From CAYFSC01 sp964345695 (lineage in GTDB: Bacteria > Bacteroidota > Rhodothermia > Rhodothermales > Salinibacteraceae): DNA of 7,010 bases. Both the position numbers and the translations under genes were made by a program. Position 1 is the first letter of the stretch. Every line of letters begins with the position of its first letter. Location of the stretch: positions 1 through 7,010 of the forward strand of contig CAYFSC010000159.1 in NCBI GenBank assembly GCA_964345695.1, in the 5' to 3' direction. The notes under the pieces are model-generated. The model worked only from the letters and a program-made list of their open reading frames with translations. It did not search any database and had not been told where the DNA came from. Shown here piece after piece: positions 1 to 5,729 of the stretch.

Positions 1-198
1 ATCACGTGCCCCGAGTGCGGTGCGGAGACCGAGACCGAGATGCCGACTAAGGGCTGCCAGTTCTTCTGGACGTGCCCGGGCTGCGAGACGGTCCTCCGCC
101 CTCACGACGGGGACTGCTGCGTGTTCTGCTCGTATGGACACGTGCCGTGCCCGCCCGTGCAGCAGAGCAACAGCGCCGCAGGCTGCAGCTCGCCGTAA
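1..198 (+). CDS. GDCCVxC-family small cysteine-rich protein (5' end missing)
   Basis: Frame 1 is open from the first base to a TAA at 196-198, giving 65 visible residues. They contain a CPEC pair (C3, C6), a second CPGC pair (C25, C28) and the hallmark GDCCVFCSYG (37-46) followed by CPPVQ (50-54), ten cysteines in all. This matches the family that databases call GDCCVxC domain-containing (seleno)protein, in which some members carry selenocysteine at a cysteine position. The pattern suggests a zinc-ribbon-like or thiol redox/metal-binding protein in the cytoplasm; no reaction is established. From memory, relatives often sit near mercury transport genes, but the upstream neighbour is outside this window, so that link is not shown here. 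Since CPEC is normally near the N-terminus, probably only a few residues are missing. The tail after CPPVQ adds one more cysteine (C62) and ends SSP. The internal ATG at 40 is not a plausible start because it would drop the first CPEC pair. Confidence 0.85.
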   Translation: MTCPECGAETETEMPTKGCQFFWTCPGCETVLRPHDGDCCVFCSYGHVPCPPVQQSNSAAGCSSP

Positions 199-203
199 GA
201 GCC

Positions 204-217
204 GCCCCCATTGGGGC
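204..217 (+). terminator. GC-rich hairpin just after the GDCCVxC gene
   Basis: GCCCC at 204-208 and GGGGC at 213-217 form a perfect 5-bp stem with a CATT loop, six bases after the stop codon. An outer GAGC/GCTC pair (199-202 with 225-228) could extend it. The position fits a transcription terminator for the small gene. No T-run follows, so it is not a standard intrinsic terminator and may only be a 3'-end stabilising structure or chance in GC-rich DNA. Confidence 0.25.
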
Positions 218-250
218 AGCGCCCGCTCCACATCTTGGTCAGGAGGGCAA

Positions 251-325
251 ATGCGACCGATCATGAAGATTGCGAGAAGGAAACAGGTGGCCTGTAAGAA
301 CGGGTTCGCTCGCACGACTCAATAG
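251..325 (+). CDS. Possible 24-codon small ORF with a perfect Shine-Dalgarno
   Basis: ATG at 251 opens a 24-codon frame ending in TAG at 323-325. It is preceded by AGGAGG at 241-246 with a short 4-base spacer; a second in-frame ATG lies at 263. The predicted peptide is basic (several K and R, one C) with no membrane segment or known motif. Its interest is the ribosome site: none of the other starts in this window has such a strong one. It lies 39 bases before the ATG of the ECF sigma factor, so it could be a translated leader peptide or a small protein. The ORF overlaps two dyad sequences that may instead be an operator. Short ORFs arise easily by chance, and I do not recognise this peptide. 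Confidence 0.25.
   Translation: MRPIMKIARRKQVACKNGFARTTQ
283..307 (+). promoter_or_regulatory. Two adjacent dyads upstream of the ECF sigma operon
   Basis: ACAGG-TGG-CCTGT at 283-295 is a perfect 5-bp inverted repeat with a 3-base centre. Two bases later, GAAC-GG-GTTC at 298-307 is a perfect 4-bp inverted repeat. They lie about 60-80 bases before the sigma factor ATG, where an operator or RNA leader element would be expected. No convincing -35/-10 pair could be placed beside them, and dyads this short occur by chance. Confidence 0.25.
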
Positions 326-364
326 GGTGCGTTGCCTTCACAGCATTCCTGGCGCCTCCGCGTC

Positions 365-880
365 ATGCCGAACCGCGAAACCAAATTCGTCGAGCTGGTG
401 CGCGCCAACGACGCGCGCCTCCGGAAGATCTGCCGGGTGTATGCCGACGGCCCGGAGGCGGAGCGCGACCTGTACCAGGACATCCTGGTGGCGCTCTGGC
501 GCTCGTTCGATACGTTCGACGGCCGCGACGATGCTGCGCCGAGCACGTGGCTGTATCGCGTGGCGCTCAACACGGCGCTGAGCCACGACCGGAAGCAGAC
601 GGTGCGCGACGCGGCGACGCTCGACCCGGACGACCCCGTCTGGACCGATGGCGTCGACCGGCCGGCCGACACGGTGGAACGGCAGGACCGGCTCGACTGG
701 CTGTACGCCGCCATCGACCGGCTCGACGACATGGACAAGGCGCTCATCATGATGTACCTGGACGAGACCTCCTACGCAGAGATGAGCGACGTCCTCGGCA
801 TCAGCGAGAACTACGTGGGCGTCAGGCTGCATCGCATCAAGAACCAACTGGCCTCCTGGCTGGAGGCAACCCCGGCATGA
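365..880 (+). CDS. ECF-type RNA polymerase sigma factor (sigma-70 family)
   Basis: A 171-residue protein with the two-domain layout of extracytoplasmic-function sigma factors. Region 2 spans about residues 10-78: the DLYQDILVALW helix (35-45) is the core-binding and -10-recognition signature, followed by STWLYRVALNTALSHDRK (60-77). A short acidic linker, rich in D and P (81-105), leads to region 4 (about 107-165), where SYAEMSDVLGISENYVGVRL (136-155) is the helix-turn-helix that contacts the -35 element. No region 1.1 or region 3 is present, as usual for ECF factors. ATG at 365 was chosen; an in-frame TTG at 332 would add 11 residues unlike the family. There is no Shine-Dalgarno before the ATG, which fits Bacteroidota. 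The stop overlaps the start of the next gene (ATGA), so the two are almost certainly co-translated and functionally paired. The inducing signal and target promoters cannot be read from the sequence. Confidence 0.93.
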   Translation: MPNRETKFVELVRANDARLRKICRVYADGPEAERDLYQDILVALWRSFDTFDGRDDAAPSTWLYRVALNTALSHDRKQTVRDAATLDPDDPVWTDGVDRPADTVERQDRLDWLYAAIDRLDDMDKALIMMYLDETSYAEMSDVLGISENYVGVRLHRIKNQLASWLEATPA

Positions 881-1506
881 ATCTCGACGAAGCGAAAGAC
901 CTCTGGTCCTCCGCAAACGAACCCGATACCGAGTCTATGTCTGCACAAACGCTCTCAGAGTCCGAACTTCTACGTCTTGTCAAGGAGAAGGCCGACGCCT
1001 TCGACACAAGGATCCGGCGGCGCGATCTGCTCGAATCCGTCGCTGCCGCAGCCGTCTTCCTGTTCTTCGGATGGCTTGCCTGGCACGACCCGTCGCCGCT
1101 CGTGCGAACAGGGGCCCTGATCATTATGGGCGGCAGTGCGCTCATCTACTGGAAACTCCGCCACGCCCGCACCCGGCATGCCGACCCGTCGCTCGATCGC
1201 CCGGTGGCCGACGTGCTGCGCACCGAGCGCGCCAAGGTCGACGAGCAAATTCGCCTGCTGGAGACGGTCCTCTGGTGGTACATCGCGCCGCTTCTCCTTG
1301 GCCTCCTGCTCGTCACCGTGGGCGATAACGGAGGGTCGACGTTCACGCTCGTGTACGGCACCGTCGTCCTCGCCGGGGCCGCCGGCATCTACGTGCTGAA
1401 CCAGCGGGCCGTCAAGAACGACCTGCGCCCCCGCCGCGAAGAGCTCACGCGCCTGTTGGAGCAGGTGGAGGGGACCGCGGACGGCGGACCCCCCAAGAGT
1501 ACTTGA
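877..1506 (+). CDS. Four-TM membrane protein, probable anti-sigma partner
   Basis: This 209-residue protein begins at ATG 877, inside the stop codon of the sigma factor gene. It has a charged cytoplasmic N-terminus of about 50 residues (with an L-W pair at 9-10 and a basic RIRRRD at 45-50), then predicted membrane helices at about 54-70, 76-93, 131-149 and 155-174. A charged loop (94-130) that could form a coiled coil lies between helices 2 and 3, and the hydrophilic C-terminus (178-209) is charged. Even helix number puts both ends on the same side, likely the cytoplasm. Many Bacteroidota and Acidobacteriota ECF genes are followed by a membrane protein with this N-terminal style, which is thought to hold the sigma factor at the membrane. 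It lacks the HxxxCxxC zinc motif of classical ZAS anti-sigma factors, so the anti-sigma role is inferred from position and architecture. An open frame upstream to 547 is only the shadow of the sigma factor gene. Confidence 0.85.
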   Translation: MNLDEAKDLWSSANEPDTESMSAQTLSESELLRLVKEKADAFDTRIRRRDLLESVAAAAVFLFFGWLAWHDPSPLVRTGALIIMGGSALIYWKLRHARTRHADPSLDRPVADVLRTERAKVDEQIRLLETVLWWYIAPLLLGLLLVTVGDNGGSTFTLVYGTVVLAGAAGIYVLNQRAVKNDLRPRREELTRLLEQVEGTADGGPPKST

Positions 1507-1638
1507 TCGCTGCGCTCACAGCGCGGCGGACGGCTGAAAGCAGTCATGCCGCTCCCGGTGCCCTTTCGCCCCCGCACCCTCTCACTCTCACGTAGACGCC
1601 TCGTGCCCACGCCCTTCTCCAGCCCCTTTCGCACCTGG

Positions 1639-2721
1639 ATGCTCCGCACGCTGATTGGGTCCCTTCTGCTTCTTGCAGCGACCCACGCGGCGTTCGCCCA
1701 GACGGCCCAACTCGACTCCATCGCTCGTGCGTTCAAGGCGGAGGCGAACCCGCCCGGACTCGTCGTCGGCACCGCCACCGGCGACACGACGCAGATCCGC
1801 CGGTACGGCGTTGCCTCGCTCGCGGACAGCACGAGACTGCAATCCGGTACGCGGTTCGAGATCGGGTCCATCACGAAGGTGTTCGTCAGTCTGCTTCTTG
1901 CGGACGCCGTGCAGCGCGACGCGGTGACGCTCGACGCTCCTATCGGTCGTTTCCTCCCCGACTCGGTCGAGACGCCCGTCGCAGACGGCCATGCCATTCA
2001 GCTCCGGCACCTTGCTACGCACACGAGTGGACTGCCGCGATTACCGTTCAACCTCCACCCCTCGGACCCAGCAAATCCGTACGCGGATTACACGCCCGCG
2101 GAGTTGCACGCCTTTCTCGATGCGGTGGAGCTGTCGGCGGCCCCCGGTTCGACGTACGCCTACTCGAATGTCGGCGGCGGCCTGCTGGGACATCTTCTCG
2201 CCCGATCCGCAGACACGTCGTTTGCCGCCCTGCTGGACCGACGCATCTTCACGCCACTCGGACTGCAGAATACGGCCGTTCCCTCCCCTGGCGACACAGC
2301 GAGCGCGCGGCTCGCTACCGGGCACACGGCCTCCGGCGCACCCGCCTCGTACTGGACGTTTGATGTCCTTGCAGGCGCCGGTGCCCTTCGCTCCACCGCC
2401 CGAGACGTGCTCCGTTTTCTCCAGGCGAACCTGCGTCCGGAGGATGCTCCACTCTCCGCGGCAACTCAGACGACGCACGAGGTCCGGCACGAGCGATCGG
2501 CGCAGTCGTCGGTGGCCCTGGGATGGAACGTGGCCACGGCGTCTGACGGATCGCGTCTGTACTGGCACAACGGCGGCACAGGGGGCTTCCGCAGCTTCGC
2601 CGCGTTCAGTCCCGCCAGCAACACGGCGCTCCTCGTGCTCGTCAATCAGGCTCTCTCCCTCCGCTCGTTCAACCGGTTTGCCTTCCGGCTGATGCGCGCC
2701 GTCCATCAATCTGGCGCATAG
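1639..2721 (+). CDS. Exported serine hydrolase, beta-lactamase class C / PBP-like family
   Basis: A 360-residue protein with the three signature motifs of the penicillin-recognising serine hydrolases: S77-I-T-K80 (nucleophile and general base in FEIGSITK), Y175-S-N177, and H310-N-G-G, which takes the place of KTG. The family-typical segment HLATHTSGLP is at 124-133. The start at ATG 1639 gives a textbook signal peptide (hydrophobic core 5-15, cleavage after AFA at 20, mature protein from Q21), so it acts in the periplasm or outside. The family (beta-lactamase fold, PF00144) includes AmpC-type beta-lactamases, D-alanyl-D-alanine peptidases and esterases; HxG instead of KTG is commoner in the peptidase/esterase-like members, so resistance should not be assumed. 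In-frame starts at 1546 (ATG, with a weak GAAAG upstream) and 1603 (GTG) would add an Arg/Ser/Pro-rich leader of 31 or 12 residues that looks non-coding. No clear Shine-Dalgarno precedes 1639. The gene seems independent of its neighbours. Confidence 0.9.
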   Translation: MLRTLIGSLLLLAATHAAFAQTAQLDSIARAFKAEANPPGLVVGTATGDTTQIRRYGVASLADSTRLQSGTRFEIGSITKVFVSLLLADAVQRDAVTLDAPIGRFLPDSVETPVADGHAIQLRHLATHTSGLPRLPFNLHPSDPANPYADYTPAELHAFLDAVELSAAPGSTYAYSNVGGGLLGHLLARSADTSFAALLDRRIFTPLGLQNTAVPSPGDTASARLATGHTASGAPASYWTFDVLAGAGALRSTARDVLRFLQANLRPEDAPLSAATQTTHEVRHERSAQSSVALGWNVATASDGSRLYWHNGGTGGFRSFAAFSPASNTALLVLVNQALSLRSFNRFAFRLMRAVHQSGA

Positions 2722-2777
2722 CCTCTCACTTGCGCTCCCGATGTGGCAACCGTGAGAGGATCTCTGCGTTGAGAGGA
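2722..2777 (+). promoter_or_regulatory. Competing inverted repeats between serine hydrolase and FKBP genes
   Basis: CCTCTCAC (2722-2729), immediately after the stop codon, is the exact reverse complement of GTGAGAGG (2752-2759). An inner TTGC/GCAA pair (2730-2733 with 2746-2749) lengthens the stem. A second copy of TGAGAGGA (2770-2777, the first at 2753-2760) could pair with the same CCTCTCA, so two folds exclude each other. TCTC at 2761-2764 can also pair with either GAGA. No T-run follows the 8-bp stem, so it is not a standard intrinsic terminator. It may be a terminator without a T-tract, a processing signal, or a leader switch for the downstream gene. Confidence 0.4.
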
Positions 2778-2809
2778 CGCGCGCTTATTCCTCTTCGCAC
2801 CGCTTTTCC

Positions 2810-3268
2810 ATGCACGCTTTCCGTTCTCTCCTGCCCCTCCTTTTCATCGGCACGGCCCTCATCCTGACCGCCTGCGACAACGGCGGCGACGACACGCCGG
2901 TGCCCCGCGAGGTGTCCGAGGATGCGTACGTCACCACCGATAGCGACCTGAAGTACCACGACTTCACCGTTGGCGACGGCGCCGAAGCCACGGCTGGTGA
3001 CAACGTGACCGTTCACTACCGCGGCTGGCTGACGGACGACACGCAGTTCGACGCCTCGTACGACCGCAACGAGCCGTTCACCTTTCGCCTTGGCGCCGGC
3101 GAGGTCATCGAGGGATGGGACGAAGGGGTCGATGGGATGAGGGTCGGCGGTGAACGCCAACTGGTCATCCCGCCGGAACTGGGGTACGGGGAACGCGGTG
3201 CGGGCGACGCCATCCCGCCCAACGCCACGTTGATCTTCGAGGTGGAGCTGTTGGACGTGGGGGAATGA
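2810..3268 (+). CDS. FKBP-type peptidyl-prolyl cis-trans isomerase lipoprotein
   Basis: The protein has 152 residues. The N-terminus is a lipoprotein signal peptide with the lipobox LTAC at 19-22, so Cys22 would be lipidated and the protein anchored to a membrane outside the cytoplasm. An acidic, flexible linker follows (about 23-45). The FKBP domain fills 46-151 and keeps most binding-pocket positions: Y70 in VHYRG, F80-D81 in QFDASY, V99-I100 and W103 in EVIEGW, Y126 in LGYGERG, and F143 in LIFEVELL (equivalent to FKBP12 Y26, F36, D37, V55, I56, W59, Y82, F99). It should therefore be an active isomerase that speeds proline isomerisation during folding of envelope or secreted proteins. The length is that of a minimal single-domain FKBP with a lipoprotein tail and no dimerisation domain. 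ATG 2810 was chosen because it gives the complete signal peptide; no Shine-Dalgarno is seen. The 88-base gap upstream carries the inverted repeats described separately. Confidence 0.95.
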   Translation: MHAFRSLLPLLFIGTALILTACDNGGDDTPVPREVSEDAYVTTDSDLKYHDFTVGDGAEATAGDNVTVHYRGWLTDDTQFDASYDRNEPFTFRLGAGEVIEGWDEGVDGMRVGGERQLVIPPELGYGERGAGDAIPPNATLIFEVELLDVGE

Positions 3269-3503
3269 TCCCGTTCCGAAGTCAACGTGTCGCTCAGTGA
3301 CGGGCGCACCCGGGCGACAAGTCAGCCGGCGTCTCCCCCAACCGTCTCCCCGTTCAACGCCGAGCGCTTTCACGTTCTGGACGGAAAGGGCACGTCTCGA
3401 CCGTGCAGGCGATTTCGGACGCAGCGCTACTCCCGCTCCGGAAACGCAGTACGATTAAGAGGTCCGATTCCTGTCATCATTCCGGTCGCTACCGACAGCT
3501 GCG

Positions 3504-3962
3504 ATGCATAACCCGTGGGCCACCGCACAAAACCGTCTTTCTCAGTTGGATGAGCGGATTCTCGCGTGGCTGGAGCGGCACGGACATCGTCTGCATCGGT
3601 TGTCGTTGGGTGGACTCTTCGTGTGGCTCGGTTTGCTGAAGCCGATGGGCCACGAAACCGCAACCTCGCTGCTCGCCCACACTGTCTATTGGGGATCACC
3701 CGAGCTGATGGTTCTCATCTTGGGCTGGTGGGAGGTCGCCATCGGGCTGGCCATGTTTTATCGTCCCACGGTCCGCATTTCGCTCTTCCTACTGCTGCTC
3801 CGGATTCCGGGGACTCTCCTCGCCTTCCTCCTGCTCCCCGAGATCACGTTTATCCACTTTCCCCTCGTCCCCACGCCCGAAGGCCAGTATCTGCTCAAGG
3901 ACGTGGCTCTCTTCTTCGCCGCCATGGCGATCGGAGGCAGCATCCGCCACGAGCGCGCCTAA
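3504..3962 (+). CDS. Four-TM DoxX-like membrane protein
   Basis: The protein has 152 residues. A short polar N-terminus (1-30) is followed by four hydrophobic segments at about 32-47, 66-86, 92-112 and 129-146. Features shared with DoxX-like small membrane proteins are the first helix ending in F-x-W-L-G-L-L-K (39-46), the GWWEVAIGL segment (74-82) and EGQYLLKDVALF (126-137) at the start of the last helix. The function of these proteins is poorly defined; DoxX relatives have been linked to quinone- or thiosulfate-linked oxidation and redox balance, but this particular subgroup has no assigned reaction that I know of. The gene starts at ATG 3504, with no Shine-Dalgarno, after a 235-base spacer, and ends ten bases before the assembly gap. 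It looks like a stand-alone gene. The family call rests on recognising motif style rather than on a search; a DUF417-type assignment is the main alternative. Confidence 0.7.
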   Translation: MHNPWATAQNRLSQLDERILAWLERHGHRLHRLSLGGLFVWLGLLKPMGHETATSLLAHTVYWGSPELMVLILGWWEVAIGLAMFYRPTVRISLFLLLLRIPGTLLAFLLLPEITFIHFPLVPTPEGQYLLKDVALFFAAMAIGGSIRHERA

Positions 3963-3972
3963 AAGCAGGTCC

Positions 3973-4072
3973 NNNNNNNNNNNNNNNNNNNNNNNNNNNN
4001 NNNNNNNNNNNNNNNNNNNNNNNNNNNNNNNNNNNNNNNNNNNNNNNNNNNNNNNNNNNNNNNNNNNNNNNN
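3973..4072. other. Assembly gap of 100 N
   Basis: Exactly 100 undetermined bases. This count is the conventional placeholder for a scaffold gap of unknown length, so the true distance and any genes in it are unknown. The two genes on either side point toward it, and the right-hand one runs into it. Confidence 0.99.
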
Positions 4073-5184
4073 CCCTCCACCTCGCGCAGCCGCGTCAGAA
4101 CGTACGCCATGTCCTCCGGCAGGTCGGCCTCGAAGCGCATCGCCTCGTTGGAGCGGGGATGGACGAATCCGAGGGTCTCGGCGTGAAGCGCAGGGCGGTC
4201 GAGCGTGGCGATGAGCCGCTCGATGAATCGCTTGCGAGCGCCGCCCTGCGTGCCGTAGCGGACGTGATCGCCCCCGTACTTGGGATCGCCGAACAGCGGG
4301 TGGTTTTCGTGGCTGGCGTGGACACGGATCTGGTGCGTGCGGCCCGTCTCCAGCGCGAAGCGAACGACGGACGTGTGGGCGAGATACTCGGCCGTCTCGT
4401 AGTGCGTCGTGGCCGATTTTCCGTCGTCCTTCGGGACCACAGCCATCCGCTGGCGGTGGTGCGGGTCGCGTCCGATGGCCCCCGTGATGGTGCCGCTCGG
4501 CGGATCGAGGTGGCCCCACACGATCGCGCGGTAGCGCCGCTCCACGGTGTGCGCCTTGAACTGGGCGGCGAGCGCGCGGTGCACCCAGTCGCGCTTTGCC
4601 ACCACGAGCAAGCCCGACGTGCCCTTGTCCAGCCGGTGCACGATCCCGGGCCGGACCACCGGATGGTTCGGGTCCTCCGGCAGGGCATTCACCATCGAGA
4701 GGCCCACCGCTTCGTCGTCGGCGGGGGACTCGCTTTCCGTGTCGGGCCCCACCGTTGCTCCGCCCACATGGTGCAGCAGCGCGTTGACGAGCGTGCCCGA
4801 ACGATGCCCGGGCGCCGGATGCACGACCATGCCCGCCGGCTTGTGCACGACAAGCAGATCCTCGTCTTCGTAAGCGATCTCCAGCGGAATGGGCTCCGGC
4901 TCCGCCTGCATGGGCGGCTTGCGGATGAGGCGAAACACGATCCGGTCGCCGGGCTCCACGGTCGCGGCTTTCTTCGCGGGCTGACCGTTGACCCGCACGT
5001 GCCCCTTCTTGATGGACCGCTGAATCTTCGTGCGCGACGCCTTCGGGTAGAAGCGCGTCAGGTACTTGTCCAGCCGGTGGGCACCCGTGTAGTCATCCGG
5101 CACCACGACCTCTACGACGTTGTCGTCGCGCCGAACGTCAGCGTCGTAGTCATCGGGGTCGAATGGAGGCGGGGACTCGGGCAT
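4073..5184 (-). CDS. rluD: RluD-type 23S rRNA pseudouridine synthase (C-terminal tail in gap)
   Basis: 370 residues are visible, from ATG 5184 to the assembly gap. The N-terminus is an acidic tail (1-32), then an S4 RNA-binding domain (about 34-84, with RLDKYLTRFYPKASRTKIQR and GHVRVNG). The catalytic domain follows, with HKPAGMVVHPAPGH (114-127), the active-site segment GIVHRLDKGTSGLLVVAK (180-197, catalytic Asp186 in HRLD), and GRTHQIRVHASHENHPLFGD (281-300). Enzymes of this family isomerise specific uridines in large-subunit rRNA; E. coli RluD acts on helix 69. The closing segment GFVHPRSNEAM (339-349) and PEDM (356-359) are the usual C-terminal end, so little is missing. An acidic insertion of roughly 20 residues sits at about 146-178, just before the active-site motif. 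GGAG lies a few bases before the ATG; an open frame extending upstream to 5316 overlaps the neighbouring gene and has no family similarity. The symbol is by family; other S4-containing RluA-family members such as RluC are less likely. It lies 31 bases after the DUF4440-like gene. Confidence 0.95.
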
Positions 5185-5215
5185 GGGACTCCGTTGGGCA
5201 GGCGAGGAGTTTCGT

Positions 5216-5653
5216 TCACAGGGCAGTCTCGATCCACGTCTCGTGGACGTGCTGCCAGCGGAGCCCATGCGGAGCGTCGGCATCACGGGCAAACACGACG
5301 GAGCTCTGACGCCCATCGGTCGCCTCGTCGCTCGTCTGCCACTCCTCGTACGTCGCGACGATCAACGTCTCCCCCCCGTCCAGCACTCGCACGTTGCGGA
5401 TCTCGATCGTGAGATCGGGCTGGGATCCGTGGTTCGTGCGCAGACCCTCAAGGATGTCGGTCCGCGTCATCCAGCGGCCTTCGGGATGGATCAGCTGGAA
5501 GTCCGACGCCAGCGCCTGCCGCGCGCGGTCGAACGACCGGTCCGTGTCCGGACGCGTCCCGCTCAACCAGGCCTCGAAGAAGTCGTGGAGCGCCACAATT
5601 TCGTCGCGGCACCGGCGCTCGATGTCACCGTCTGGGGTCGAATCTGTAGCCAT
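5216..5653 (-). CDS. SnoaL/DUF4440-like NTF2-fold small protein
   Basis: The protein has 145 residues and starts at ATG 5653. A helical N-terminus (about 11-30, with ALHDFFEAWLSG) is followed by DFQLIHPEGRWMTRTDILEGL (51-71) and then strands ending in WQHVHETWI (133-141). This order, with the short P-x-G turn and an aromatic strand near the end, is the pattern of NTF2-like alpha/beta-barrel proteins of the SnoaL/DUF4440 group. Members bind small hydrophobic ligands or act as isomerases, hydrolases or unknown stress proteins; nothing here fixes a substrate. There is no signal peptide or membrane segment, so it should be cytoplasmic. No Shine-Dalgarno is visible. An open frame runs upstream to 5878, but those 75 residues are an Arg-rich shadow of the ABC exporter gene. 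The gene sits 76 bases after the ABC exporter and 31 bases before the pseudouridine synthase, all in one direction, so it could be the middle gene of a transcript. Confidence 0.75.
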   Translation of the reverse strand: MATDSTPDGDIERRCRDEIVALHDFFEAWLSGTRPDTDRSFDRARQALASDFQLIHPEGRWMTRTDILEGLRTNHGSQPDLTIEIRNVRVLDGGETLIVATYEEWQTSDEATDGRQSSVVFARDADAPHGLRWQHVHETWIETAL

Positions 5654-5729
5654 GGGTTGCTTGTCGTCGCGTGTAGATGGCTCGGGCTCTTCGCGTACAA
5701 TCGCAACGCTTTCGGAGAACCGAGGGCGG

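Noticed and set aside
547..876. Upstream in-frame extension of the four-TM membrane protein.
   Set aside because: It lies fully inside the sigma factor gene in another frame; the ATGA overlap at 877 is a far better start.
1512..1524. GCGCT-CAC-AGCGC hairpin just after the membrane protein gene, as a terminator.
   Set aside because: Only five base pairs, a three-base loop and no T-run; expected by chance in GC-rich DNA.
3270..3304. CCCGT/ACGGG pairing after the FKBP stop, as a terminator.
   Set aside because: The stem is short with a 25-base loop, and no T-run follows.
3450..3455. TACGAT as a -10 box before the DoxX-like gene.
   Set aside because: No acceptable -35 element lies 16-18 bases upstream.
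3457..3476. GGTCCGATTCC resembles a tRNA T-arm.
   Set aside because: The stem is imperfect, no matching acceptor strand, anticodon arm or CCA is present, so it is not a tRNA or a clear tRNA-derived attachment site.
4159..5412. A 417-codon open frame on the + strand opposite the pseudouridine synthase.
   Set aside because: It is the antisense shadow of a gene with clear catalytic motifs; high-GC coding bias leaves such frames open. Its Arg/His-rich product has no recognisable domain.
5654..5729. Promoter-like TTGTAC and TCTACA with a 17-base spacer on the - strand before the DUF4440-like gene.
   Set aside because: Only about three of six bases match the sigma-70 consensus at each box, and Bacteroidota use a different consensus; too weak to call.
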